From Bacteroidales bacterium (lineage in GTDB: Bacteria; Bacteroidota; Bacteroidia; Bacteroidales; P3): a DNA stretch of 51,284 nt. A program made the position numbers and the translations under genes. Under the pieces are notes generated by a model. The model was given only the letters and a program-made list of their open reading frames with translations. It was not told where the DNA came from and did not search any database. The stretch covers positions 1-51,284 of the forward strand of contig JAISTG010000033.1 of NCBI GenBank assembly GCA_031272705.1. The letters run 5' to 3'. Within the stretch, counting starts at the first letter, position 1; every line of letters starts with the position of its first letter. Shown here in pieces: positions 16,824 to 25,715 of this stretch.

Positions 16824-18152
16824 TTGTTGGAAGGGCGAGAAATAAGCGAAAACCACTATTCAGAATTAAGAGAATACATATTTGGCAGTGATTTTAATAG
16901 TAAAAGAAAAACGGCTGCATTATTCAAAATTACTTCAAAAAACAAAGTAATAGATTACTTTGATTTACATTCTGATATTGTATCAAATAGTGTAAATGTT
17001 ATGAGTTATGATTTAACACACACTTTGGGTAATTTCATACACGAAATAGGTATTAGCAAAAATATTGAAGGCACAAGGAAATTAGCAAATGCAGGTGATT
17101 TTATTATTTCAAGACTTCGTTCTTACTTGAAAGAGTTTGCCGTTGTGCAAGAAAATACAGACAAACAAGTTTTTTCAACGGAATACCTTGTGTATCGTCC
17201 AAATACTAAATATATTTCCGCCAACACATTACTTGCTTTTTGTTTGACAAAAGAAGTTCAAACTATTTTGAATTGTAGTCAATATGGAACAGAACATCCA
17301 AGATTTTATGAGTTTGTATTTAACGAGTTGCCTTTACCTGATTTTTTATTTGAAATTAACGATAGAATAAATAATTTGTTTCTAAAAGCACACGCTAAAC
17401 GCAAGTATTCTCAATCTCTTTACAAAGAGGCGGAAGAATTATTGATTGAAACTCTTGGGCTAAAAGATTTTCAGCCTTCAAATGAAGGAAATAATATCAA
17501 AACATTAAAAGAATCATTCCTCAAAACAGGTCGCCTTGATGCCGAATATTATCAAATAAAGTATGAGGAAAAATTACAAATAATAAAAAAATATGCCAAT
17601 GGATACGGCACATTACAGCAAAAATGCAACTTAAAAGATAATAATTTCACGCCTAAAGATGAACATGAATACAAATATATTGAATTGGCAGATATAGGAA
17701 AATCTGGCAATGTTACAGGTTGTACTATTGAAATCGGACAACATTTGCCTTCTCGTGCAAGACGAAAGGTAAATGTTGGTGATGTCATTGTTTCGTCCAT
17801 TGAAGGCTCTTTGGGAAGTTGTGCCTTGATAACGCAAGAATACAATAATGCTATTTGTTCCACAGGTTTTTATGTTATAAATTCCGAAGAAATCAATTCC
17901 GAAACTTTGTTGGTTTTATTCAAATCCAAGTTAATGCAAGAATTATTAAAGCAAAATTGTTCTGGTACAATCCTAACAGCAATCAATAAGACAGAGTTTC
18001 AAAACCTTTTAATTCCAATCATAGATATTTGTGTTCAAACTGAAATTGCCGATTTAATAAAACAAAGTTTCGCCCTCCGCAAAGAAAGTGAAAACTTATT
18101 GCAAGAGGCAAAAGAAATGGTAGAAAAAGAAATAGAAAACAGGATAATTTAA
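16824..18152 (+). CDS. Restriction-modification specificity (S) subunit
   Basis: 442 residues if started at the TTG at 16824. The protein has two target-recognition domains: TRD1 contains GDFIISRLRSYLKEFAVV near residue 95, and TRD2 contains NVGDVIVSSIEGSLGSCALI near residue 320. A central and a C-terminal conserved helix (ending NLLQEAKEMVEKEIEN) follow the usual HsdS plan. It selects the DNA sequence recognised by the upstream nuclease-methylase. The frame is open upstream to 16701, after a TAG at 16698, yet has no ATG or GTG; TTG 16824 is its first start-like codon. The first ATG (residue 60) would destroy TRD1. Expression may therefore depend on a TTG start or on a -1 shift at the T8 tract. 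A 3'-terminal copy of this gene lies at 19215-19263. Confidence 0.85.
   Translation: MLEGREISENHYSELREYIFGSDFNSKRKTAALFKITSKNKVIDYFDLHSDIVSNSVNVMSYDLTHTLGNFIHEIGISKNIEGTRKLANAGDFIISRLRSYLKEFAVVQENTDKQVFSTEYLVYRPNTKYISANTLLAFCLTKEVQTILNCSQYGTEHPRFYEFVFNELPLPDFLFEINDRINNLFLKAHAKRKYSQSLYKEAEELLIETLGLKDFQPSNEGNNIKTLKESFLKTGRLDAEYYQIKYEEKLQIIKKYANGYGTLQQKCNLKDNNFTPKDEHEYKYIELADIGKSGNVTGCTIEIGQHLPSRARRKVNVGDVIVSSIEGSLGSCALITQEYNNAICSTGFYVINSEEINSETLLVLFKSKLMQELLKQNCSGTILTAINKTEFQNLLIPIIDICVQTEIADLIKQSFALRKESENLLQEAKEMVEKEIENRII
18096..18144 (+). repeat. 49-bp direct repeat, copy 1 (3' end of the S gene)
   Basis: Encodes LLQEAKEMVEKEIENR at the C-terminus of the specificity subunit. It recurs at 19215-19263 with 48 of 49 bases identical. 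The two copies bracket fic. Confidence 0.85.
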
Positions 18153-18164
18153 GGAATTGAAATA

Positions 18165-19181
18165 ATGATAAATCAACCACCATTTGAAATCACAGCAAAG
18201 ACAACAAATTTAATTGCCGAAATAGCAGAATTAACAGGTCAGTTACAGGGAGCAGGCGAATATAAACGAAATTTACATTTGCGAAAAGTCAATAGATTAC
18301 GTTCTATCCAGTCTTCTACCGCAATAGAAGGAAATACTCTTTCTATTGAACAAATAACAGCAATAATAGAAGGCAAAAGAGTTCTGGGGAGTCCGCAGGA
18401 AATAAAAGAAGTGCAGAATGCCTACGAAACTTATGAAAGTATTATGAATTTTAATCCTTTTGAAGTAAAAGATTTTCTGATGGCTCATAAACTTATGACA
18501 ACAGAATTGATTAAGGAAGCGGGCAAGTTTCGTTCTAATAATGTTGGAGTTGTTTCTCATAAAGGCGTTGTCCATCTTGGAGCAAATCCCCAATTTGTGC
18601 CTAACCTTATAAATGATTTATTTCTTTGGGCAAAACAAAGCGATATTCATCCATTGATTAAAAGTTCGGTCATGCATTTTGAGATAGAATTTATCCATCC
18701 TTTCTCGGACGGAAACGGACGAATGGGGAGGTTGTGGCAGACATTGGTATTAAGTAAATGGCACGATATTTTTGCGTGGATACCAACCGAAACAATAATC
18801 TATGAAAACCAGCAGGAATATTATAATGTATTGGAAAGAGCGGAAAAAACTGCAAATTCTACCGAATTTATTGAATTTATGCTTGAAATCATTAAAACAA
18901 CAATAAAAGAACTTCCAACGAAGAAATTTACCGATATATTTCCCGATAAAATTACCGATAAATTAACAAAAACCGAATTGGAGTTTCTAAAAACTATTAC
19001 AGGATTTATTGAAAATAATGGTTCTATTGACAATTACAAGGCTCAACTTTTGACCAATAAATCGGCGGAAAGCGTTAAAAAGTATTTTGCTGCATTGATA
19101 AAAAAAGATATTTTGATTGCAGAGGGAGAAAATAAAGGAAGAAAATATAGACTAAAACCGTTTAATAATCATAGAAAATAA
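18165..19181 (+). CDS. Fic-family protein (AMPylase-type)
   Basis: 338 residues. The Fic core motif HPFSDGNGRMGR is intact at residues 178-189; His178 is the catalytic base. An N-terminal inhibitory motif, STAIEGN (Ser51 to Asn57, pattern S/T-x-x-x-E-G/N), marks a class II Fic protein that auto-inhibits. The C-terminal 70 residues look like a winged-helix DNA-binding domain. Fic proteins transfer AMP or other phosphate-containing groups onto target proteins; the target cannot be read from sequence. It starts 12 nt after the specificity gene and is bracketed by 49-bp direct repeats, which suggests insertion or retention during recombination at this locus. Confidence 0.9.
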   Translation: MINQPPFEITAKTTNLIAEIAELTGQLQGAGEYKRNLHLRKVNRLRSIQSSTAIEGNTLSIEQITAIIEGKRVLGSPQEIKEVQNAYETYESIMNFNPFEVKDFLMAHKLMTTELIKEAGKFRSNNVGVVSHKGVVHLGANPQFVPNLINDLFLWAKQSDIHPLIKSSVMHFEIEFIHPFSDGNGRMGRLWQTLVLSKWHDIFAWIPTETIIYENQQEYYNVLERAEKTANSTEFIEFMLEIIKTTIKELPTKKFTDIFPDKITDKLTKTELEFLKTITGFIENNGSIDNYKAQLLTNKSAESVKKYFAALIKKDILIAEGENKGRKYRLKPFNNHRK

Positions 19182-19214
19182 AATTAGGAAGCAAAATAAA
19201 CTTTGAATGAAGTT

Positions 19215-19263
19215 TTATTGCAAGAGCCAAAAGAAATGGTAGAAAAAGAAATAGAAAACAGGA
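19215..19263 (+). pseudogene. Remnant of an S-gene 3' end in front of lipA
   Basis: 48 of 49 bases match 18096-18144, the C-terminal coding end of the specificity gene. In the original frame it reads LLQEPKEMVEKEIENR but has no upstream gene. The lipA ATG starts one base after the repeat, so this scar replaced the native lipA upstream region. It probably remains from a second S gene or from the recombination that placed fic here. Confidence 0.75.
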
Positions 19264-19264
19264 C

Positions 19265-20125
19265 ATGGACAAAAAAGAGAGAATAGAAAAGCCTGCATGG
19301 TTGAAGATTAAATTGCAGACAACCAACAATTATATTAAGGTAAAAAAGATTGTTGAACTCAATAACCTGCATACGATTTGCAGTAGCGGCAAATGCCCAA
19401 ACGCAGGCGATTGCTGGTCGCGAGGAACGGCTACTTTTATGATTGGAGGTAATGTTTGCACGCGTTCATGTAAGTTTTGTGCCACAGCAACAGGCAAACC
19501 GCTGTCGTTAGACAGGGAAGAACCGACAAAAATTGCCCGTTCCGTTAAGTTAATGAACCTGAAACACTGCGTTATAACTTCTGTTGATAGAGACGATTTA
19601 GAAGATAAAGGTGCTGAACACTGGTCTGCAACCATTAAAGCAATAAGAAAAGAAAATCCCTGCACCACAATAGAGGTGCTAACGCCTGATTTTGACGCAC
19701 GTAAAGACCTTTTGGGAATTGTTTTCGCTGCAAAACCGGACATTTTTTCCCATAATATGGAAACAATACGGCGTTTAACTCCGCAAATACGCTCTCGTGC
19801 GAAATACGATGTAAGTCTTGATGTGTTAAGGCAGTCATCGGCGGCTGGCATACTTACAAAAACAGGCATAATGGTTGGTTTGGGCGAAAAGGAAGAAGAG
19901 GTTATTGAACTGATGAAGGATGTTCGCAACGTTGGAACGGGGCTTTTCACCATCGGTCAATATCTTCAGCCAACAAAAGCCAACATTTCCGTTGCCCAAT
20001 GGATAAAGCCTGAGCAGTTTGAAAAATATAAACAAATTGGAATCTCATTGGGCTTTGAACATATTGAGTCTGCACCTTTGGTTCGTTCATCTTATATGGC
20101 GGAAAACGCCGTTAGCATAAAATAG
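19265..20125 (+). CDS. lipA: Lipoyl synthase
   Basis: 286 residues, the usual length. Both iron-sulfur sites are present: the auxiliary cluster Cys39, Cys44, Cys50 (CSSGKCPNAGDC) and the radical-SAM cluster CxxxCxxC at Cys65, Cys69, Cys72 (CTRSCKFC). The conserved C-terminal RSSY is near residue 277. It inserts two sulfurs into octanoyl groups on lipoate-dependent enzymes. The start at 19265 fits the family (KPAWLKIKL). No own promoter is visible, since an S-gene remnant ends one base upstream, so it may be transcribed from the restriction-modification operon. Confidence 0.96.
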   Translation: MDKKERIEKPAWLKIKLQTTNNYIKVKKIVELNNLHTICSSGKCPNAGDCWSRGTATFMIGGNVCTRSCKFCATATGKPLSLDREEPTKIARSVKLMNLKHCVITSVDRDDLEDKGAEHWSATIKAIRKENPCTTIEVLTPDFDARKDLLGIVFAAKPDIFSHNMETIRRLTPQIRSRAKYDVSLDVLRQSSAAGILTKTGIMVGLGEKEEEVIELMKDVRNVGTGLFTIGQYLQPTKANISVAQWIKPEQFEKYKQIGISLGFEHIESAPLVRSSYMAENAVSIK

Positions 20126-20170
20126 AATTTGGTTATAAGATTCAATTATAAATAAATGCTCGCCTATTTA

Positions 20171-22558
20171 TTATTCCTGAAAAAATACTCGTTTAACTCT
20201 GTTTGATATTGAGGTAAAAACCTCGTATGGAATAGTATTTAAGGCATTGCTCATGGCGAAAACAGGGTATTCTTCTGCAAAAATAATTACTTCATCCCCT
20301 TCTTTTACATCAATATTCGTTACGTTAAGCATACACATATCCATACATACGTTTCCAATTATCGGCACAAAAGTATTGTTTATCAAAACTCTGTACTTTT
20401 CATTGCCTAAATGACGGTTCAATCCGTCGGCATAACCAATTGGAATGACGGCTACTTTGGTTGTTTCCTGTGCTATAAAATTACGATTATAACTTACGCT
20501 TTCACCCTCGTTAATAGTACGAATTTGAGTTATTGCCGTACGGAGTTTATGTACATATCTGAGATTCTGCTGTGTTACTTTATCTACGCCTATGCCGTAC
20601 ATACCAATTCCAAGTCGCACCATATCATAATGAGCCTGCGGAAAACGAAGTATAGCCGCTGAATTGGCAATATGTTTCAGGATTTTATAATCAAAGGACG
20701 CAAGAATTAAATTGCTGTTCTGCTCAAAGGTTGTAATCTGTTCAAGGGTATATGTATCCAAATCTGGATTATCCGCTCCAAAAAGATGAGAAAAGACCGA
20801 CCGAACTTTAATATACGGATTGCTTTTTATGATTGAAATTACTTCTGCAAGGTCTTGTTGTTCCAAACCCAACCTATGCATTCCCGTATCAAGTTTCAAG
20901 TGAATGTTAAGTGGCTGTTCGGTTTTTGCGACTATCTTTTTAAGAAATGCAAGTGAATAAACCTCAGGCTCTAACCTATATTTGATAATCTTTTCCAAAG
21001 CATTAATTTCGGGACTCATTACCATAATGGGCAAGAATACGCCATTATTACGCAATTCCGCCCCTTCGTCAGCAAAAGCCACAGCAAGATAATCCGCATT
21101 GTTGCTATTCTGTAACGCCGAAGCCACTTCCCAACCACCACAACCATAAGACGATGCCTTAACCATTGCCATCAATTTTACATTTTTTTGCAAGTGTGAT
21201 TTATAATAACGTACGTTGCCAACCAAAGCCGACAGGTTTATTTCCAAACGGGTTTCGTGAGTTTTCTCTTCAAGCATACGGCTTATATTTTCAAAAGCCA
21301 TTGCCCTACTGCCTTTTATCAGTATGACTTTATTTGAAAAGGAAGCCGTATTACATCGTTTAATGAAATCATTTGTATCTAAAAACAACTCATTATCAAT
21401 GGTCAGCAAATCGGAATAGTCATAAAAATTCTTTCCTGTTGCATACAGTTTGGTAATACCTTTATTGATAAGCATAGAGTTTATTTTTGCTACAATTTCC
21501 TGAGGTTTCAGACTGCTTTGTTCAATATCCGATAAGATAACTATGCGTTCTAATCCATTCTTTTGCTGATTCAAAAAATCCAGAGCAATTTCCAACGACA
21601 TCAAATCACAGGAATAGGTATCGTCAATAAGGATTGAATTATTTATACCTGCCTTCACTTCCAACCGTTGTTCCAACCGTTGCAGTTTTTGAAGTCTTTG
21701 TTGCAGTGTTTGTTCGTTTATACCTGTGATTTTGGCAAAAAGATAAGCGTTTATTGCGTTTTCCTGTGATGCTTTATCGTTAAAGGGCAATAAAGCAATG
21801 ATTTCCCGCGACAATACATCGTTTCTACTCCACAAAACAAAATTTACATTCGGTAATTCCTTTTTAACAAATTCCAAATCAAAGTTATCTCTGCACAAAA
21901 TCAATTTTTCGCAATGAGAAAACAACTTTAACTTCTCCTTTAACTTCATTTCCATTGACGGAAAATTTGCCTGATGGGCATCGGTTAAAGTTGTGAGAAT
22001 ACCTATTGAAGGCTGAATAATCTGTTCCAAAGCCTCCATTTCGTTTGGCATTGAAATACCAGCCTCAAACACACAAATATCATCATCTTCATTCATTTGC
22101 CAGACCGAAAGCGGTACTCCAATCTGTGAATTGTAACTTTTAGGAGTAAAATACAGGCGTTTGTCGCCGTTAATCAGTTGTACAATCCAGTCTTTTACGG
22201 TTGTCTTGCCGTTAGACCCTGTTATAGCGGCAACGACAGGCGTTTTGATACTTTGACGTTTTGCTTTGGCTATTGCTTGAAGTGCTTTAACAACATCATT
22301 AACAAAGATAAACGTAGCCCTGTCATAATCCATTATATCAAAAGGTTGCTGCAACACAAAACAACGAACCCCTGCCGCATACAAATCAGATATATATTTT
22401 CTGCCGTCATTATTGGCTGTAGTAATGGCAAAGAAAACCGTACCATCAGCAGTATTCAACCTGCGGGAATCAAAGAGAAGATTTTTTACTTCAAAATCAG
22501 CGTTTCCTTTTGCCGTACCTCCAACCAACGAAGCTATATCACGAACAAATAAAGGCAT
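20171..22558 (-). CDS. murF-alr: Bifunctional MurF ligase / alanine racemase
   Basis: 795 residues, a fusion typical of Bacteroidota. Residues 1-430 are MurF, with the ATP-binding motif GSNGKTT at 114-120. It joins D-Ala-D-Ala to UDP-MurNAc-tripeptide. Residues about 440-795 are a fold-III alanine racemase, with the PLP-binding Lys467 in MVKASSYGCGG. It makes the D-alanine used in the same pathway. The gene begins 11 nt after glmS, so precursor synthesis genes for peptidoglycan are cotranscribed. It converges with lipA across a 45-nt gap. Confidence 0.95.
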   Translation of the reverse strand: MPLFVRDIASLVGGTAKGNADFEVKNLLFDSRRLNTADGTVFFAITTANNDGRKYISDLYAAGVRCFVLQQPFDIMDYDRATFIFVNDVVKALQAIAKAKRQSIKTPVVAAITGSNGKTTVKDWIVQLINGDKRLYFTPKSYNSQIGVPLSVWQMNEDDDICVFEAGISMPNEMEALEQIIQPSIGILTTLTDAHQANFPSMEMKLKEKLKLFSHCEKLILCRDNFDLEFVKKELPNVNFVLWSRNDVLSREIIALLPFNDKASQENAINAYLFAKITGINEQTLQQRLQKLQRLEQRLEVKAGINNSILIDDTYSCDLMSLEIALDFLNQQKNGLERIVILSDIEQSSLKPQEIVAKINSMLINKGITKLYATGKNFYDYSDLLTIDNELFLDTNDFIKRCNTASFSNKVILIKGSRAMAFENISRMLEEKTHETRLEINLSALVGNVRYYKSHLQKNVKLMAMVKASSYGCGGWEVASALQNSNNADYLAVAFADEGAELRNNGVFLPIMVMSPEINALEKIIKYRLEPEVYSLAFLKKIVAKTEQPLNIHLKLDTGMHRLGLEQQDLAEVISIIKSNPYIKVRSVFSHLFGADNPDLDTYTLEQITTFEQNSNLILASFDYKILKHIANSAAILRFPQAHYDMVRLGIGMYGIGVDKVTQQNLRYVHKLRTAITQIRTINEGESVSYNRNFIAQETTKVAVIPIGYADGLNRHLGNEKYRVLINNTFVPIIGNVCMDMCMLNVTNIDVKEGDEVIIFAEEYPVFAMSNALNTIPYEVFTSISNRVKRVFFQE

Positions 22559-22569
22559 ATTTCGCAGTT

Positions 22570-24420
22570 TTATTCCACAGTTACGCTTTTCGCCAAGTTG
22601 CGAGGCTGGTCAACATTTCTGCCTTTTGCCGTAGCAATGTAATAAGAGAGTAATTGCAAAGGAATAACCGTTAAAAGAGGTGAAAGACACTCTTCCGTAT
22701 TAGGTATTTCTATCACGTAATCTGCAATGTTTGAGATGTTTTTGTCGCCTTCCGACACAATGGCAATTATCTTTCCCTTGCGTGCCTTCAACTCTTCAAC
22801 ATTGGAAACTATCTTATCATACATCTTAAACTTTGGAGCAACAACCACAATCGGCATTTCCTCATCTACCAATGCAATAGGACCGTGCTTCATCTCTGCT
22901 GCAGGATAGCCTTCTGCGTGAATATAAGATATTTCCTTCAATTTCAAAGCCCCTTCCAAAGCAACGGGATAGTTGTAACCACGTCCCAAATACATAAAAT
23001 TGCGAGCGTAGGTGAAGACTTTTGACATCTCTTCAATCTCATCAGCCTTTGCCACTATCTTTTCTATCTTTTCGGGTATGGAATCCAACTCCCGCACTAA
23101 CGATTTGTAGGTTGTGCGGTCTATTGTGCCTAATTCCTTGCCGAGAAGTAAGGTTATCATTGTCAGGACAGCCACTTGCGTAGTGAAGGCTTTGGTTGAA
23201 GCAACGCCTATCTCAGGTCCGGCGTGTGTATAAGTGCCGCTGTGAGTTGCACGGGCAACAGATGAGCCTACAACATTACATATACCGTATATAAATGTTC
23301 CTTTCTCTTTTGCCAATTCAATAGCCGCCAGAGTATCAGCAGTTTCGCCCGACTGAGAAATTGCAATCATCACGTCATCTTCAAATATCACGGGATTACG
23401 ATAGCGAAACTCCGAAGCAACCTCAACTTCCACAGGTATCTTACAATAATACTCAATGAGATATTTTCCTATTAGTGCCGCATGCCACGATGTCCCGCAG
23501 GCAGAAATAAGTATGCGGCGAGCATTACGAAATTTCTCTATATTATCTCTTATACCGCTGAGCATAATCTCCTGTAATTCCGACTGCACACGTCCATTCA
23601 TACACATCATAAGACTCTTTGGCTGCTCAAAAATCTCTTTTAGCATAAAGTGAGCAAAGCCTCCCTTTTCTATTTCGCTCAAATCCATCCGTATCTTTTG
23701 AACCTGCGGTTTGAGAACTACATTAGAGAGGTTCTTTATCATTATCTCCCCTACCCCACGCCTTATTTCAACAATATCTTCGTCATTAAGATAAATCACA
23801 TCTTTGGTATATTCAACGATAGGAGAAGCATCCGAACCAAGAAAATACTCTCCCGCTTCACCAATACCTACAATCAGCGGACTTCCTTTGCGGGCTGCAA
23901 CTAACGTATCGGCATTTCCCTTCTCCAAAACGCCAATGGCATAAGCCCCAATGACCTGTGAAAGAGCCTGATGCACGGCTTCGTAAAGCGAACATTTGTT
24001 TTCCGTTTTTATGTATTCAATAAACTGCACCAAAACCTCAGTATCTGTTTGAGAAACAAACTTATAACCTTTCCGTTCCAACATCTGTTTCAAGGAAAGG
24101 TAGTTTTCAATTATTCCATTGTGAATCAGAGCCAACGTTTCGCTTTGTGAATAATGCGGATGTGCATTTACATCACTCGGTTCGCCGTGAGTAGCCCAAC
24201 GAGTGTGAGCAATACCAATAGTACCGCTGACATTCTTGTCCTTACAATAATTTTCCAAATTCACAACTTTTCCTCTTGTCTTATAGACATGAAGATTTGC
24301 TTTGCTGTCTAAAAGTGCTACTCCCGCAGAGTCATAACCGCGATATTCCAAACGATGCAAACCCTTAATGAGAATGGGATAAGCCTCTCTTTTTCCTATA
24401 TATCCAACTATTCCACACAT
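22570..24420 (-). CDS. glmS: Glutamine-fructose-6-phosphate aminotransferase
   Basis: 616 residues from the ATG at 24420. The start is set so that Cys2 (MCGIVGYIG) becomes the N-terminal nucleophile of the glutaminase domain; a longer frame from 24483 would place it internally and begins upstream of the promoter's -7 element. Residues 1-240 are the class II glutaminase, and residues about 290-616 hold two SIS sugar-isomerase domains ending in AKSVTVE. It makes glucosamine-6-phosphate, the first step to UDP-GlcNAc. It is followed 11 nt later by murF-alr. Confidence 0.97.
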   Translation of the reverse strand: MCGIVGYIGKREAYPILIKGLHRLEYRGYDSAGVALLDSKANLHVYKTRGKVVNLENYCKDKNVSGTIGIAHTRWATHGEPSDVNAHPHYSQSETLALIHNGIIENYLSLKQMLERKGYKFVSQTDTEVLVQFIEYIKTENKCSLYEAVHQALSQVIGAYAIGVLEKGNADTLVAARKGSPLIVGIGEAGEYFLGSDASPIVEYTKDVIYLNDEDIVEIRRGVGEIMIKNLSNVVLKPQVQKIRMDLSEIEKGGFAHFMLKEIFEQPKSLMMCMNGRVQSELQEIMLSGIRDNIEKFRNARRILISACGTSWHAALIGKYLIEYYCKIPVEVEVASEFRYRNPVIFEDDVMIAISQSGETADTLAAIELAKEKGTFIYGICNVVGSSVARATHSGTYTHAGPEIGVASTKAFTTQVAVLTMITLLLGKELGTIDRTTYKSLVRELDSIPEKIEKIVAKADEIEEMSKVFTYARNFMYLGRGYNYPVALEGALKLKEISYIHAEGYPAAEMKHGPIALVDEEMPIVVVAPKFKMYDKIVSNVEELKARKGKIIAIVSEGDKNISNIADYVIEIPNTEECLSPLLTVIPLQLLSYYIATAKGRNVDQPRNLAKSVTVE

Positions 24421-24454
24421 ATTATAATTACTTATACTTTTATTTAACCGACTG

Positions 24455-24484
24455 CAAAAGTACAAAAAAATTTTATATAACAAA
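24455..24484 (-). promoter_or_regulatory. glmS promoter
   Basis: On the minus strand: TTTG (24484-24481), an 18-nt spacer, then TACTTTTG (24462-24455) followed by C. The glmS ATG is 35 nt further on. It is one of the best matches to the Bacteroidota consensus in the window. Confidence 0.75.
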
Positions 24485-24518
24485 ACCTTATTTTGTGAAA
24501 TTTAGGTTTTTGCCTTTT

Positions 24519-24640
24519 GAAACTTGATTTCAGCGTTCTATAATTTGATTCTAGCGTTCTATAATTTGATTCTAGCATTCTATAATTTGATTCTAGCGTT
24601 CTGTAATTTGATTCTATCACGCTGTAATAAAATTTCAGTC
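24519..24640. repeat. 21-bp intergenic array B2
   Basis: TTGATT anchors lie at 24524, 24545, 24566, 24587 and 24608, exactly 21 bp apart, with a degenerate unit at 24629. The unit is TAATTTGATTCTAGCGTTCTA with small changes. It is the same family as B1, B3 and B4, read on the opposite strand. It fills the space between the end of hydE and the glmS promoter. Confidence 0.9.
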
Positions 24641-25704
24641 TAATGAATGATGCTTTCCTGCTCTGTAAATGCCTTTGAATCTCCCCATTGATTATAAACA
24701 ATACGATGATTTATGGATTTCATCCGCCCCATCAGGCAAAAACTGCACTGCATCGGCTTATCACCAACGCAGGCTTTGTCAGGATAGATGAGATATTGCT
24801 CTCTGTACTTATTAGGCGTAAGATTTGGCATAATGATATTTGCACCGGCAAGCACTGCCTGCTCTCTTCCGTCTTCGTAAAGGGTCTGGTTGGCGGTTGC
24901 AGCAACGATATTGATTTTTGGCATTAGCAAACGAAGTGTTGCAATCATTTTAAGGGTGAGTTGCATTCTCGTTTCAACATCGGGAATTTGCGTATGATAC
25001 TGCCAAAGAGGTGTTTCCTGATGAGGAATGAAAGGTCCCATACCGACCATTGCAACATTCAGTCGTTTGAAAAACAGCAAGTCGTCAGCCAAATGCTCAA
25101 CGGTTTGAAAGGGTAAGCCTATCATCACGCCCGTTCCTACCTGATAACCAAGCGATAATAAGGTTTCAAGCGATGCAAGTCGGGTTTCAAAACAATGAAT
25201 TGCATCTTGGGGATGAATTTTATAGTAAAGGGCTTTGGTAGAAGTTTCTATCCGCAGAAGATAACGGTGAGCGCCAGCCTCAAACCATTGTTTATAAACA
25301 TCTTGAGTTTGTTCCCCGCACGAGAGAGTTATTCCCAATGTACCGTTGCTTCGTTTTTTTATATTGTAAACTAATTCGGCTATTTTATCTGTGAATTTTC
25401 GGTCATTTCTTTCGCCCGACTGTATTGCCAAAGAGCCATATCCGAGTTTCATAGCGAGGTCGGCACATTGATAAACCTCATCATCGGTCAGTTGATACAG
25501 CGTATTACTTTTGTTATCTTTGCGAACTCCGCAATAAAAGCAGTTTTTACGACAAATATTTGAGTATTCTATCAGTCCGCGAAGGTAAATTACGTTACCG
25601 ATTTCACTTTTTTTTACATCAAGAGCATCTTTCATTAACGCCTCATAGTCATTGCCTTGTGCGTTAAGCAGAGTTATCAAATCGCTTTTTGTATATTGCT
25701 TCAT
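24640..25704 (-). CDS. hydE: [FeFe]-hydrogenase maturation radical SAM protein HydE
   Basis: 354 residues. The radical-SAM cluster CxxxCxxC is at Cys51, Cys55, Cys58 (CRKNCFYC). It aligns by eye with HydE over its length: YLRGLIEYSNICRKN (split at residue 50), AIQSGE, GVMIGLPFQT and GMGPFIPHQETP. HydE helps build the diiron subcluster of the hydrogenase H-cluster. Biotin synthase is a relative, but the HydE-specific motifs favour this call. No hydF, hydG or hydrogenase genes are in the window. Its 3' end abuts the array B2; the start is 34 nt from the SRP RNA promoter on the other strand. Confidence 0.9.
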   Translation of the reverse strand: MKQYTKSDLITLLNAQGNDYEALMKDALDVKKSEIGNVIYLRGLIEYSNICRKNCFYCGVRKDNKSNTLYQLTDDEVYQCADLAMKLGYGSLAIQSGERNDRKFTDKIAELVYNIKKRSNGTLGITLSCGEQTQDVYKQWFEAGAHRYLLRIETSTKALYYKIHPQDAIHCFETRLASLETLLSLGYQVGTGVMIGLPFQTVEHLADDLLFFKRLNVAMVGMGPFIPHQETPLWQYHTQIPDVETRMQLTLKMIATLRLLMPKINIVAATANQTLYEDGREQAVLAGANIIMPNLTPNKYREQYLIYPDKACVGDKPMQCSFCLMGRMKSINHRIVYNQWGDSKAFTEQESIIH

Positions 25705-25715
25705 TCAATTAAAAT

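Noticed and set aside
24421..24483. Longer N-terminus for GlmS
   Set aside because: Catalytic Cys must be at position 2, and the promoter's -7 element lies within this extension.
24444..24701. 85-residue minus-strand ORF with repeated SNYRTLE
   Set aside because: Translation of array B2, overlapping the end of hydE.
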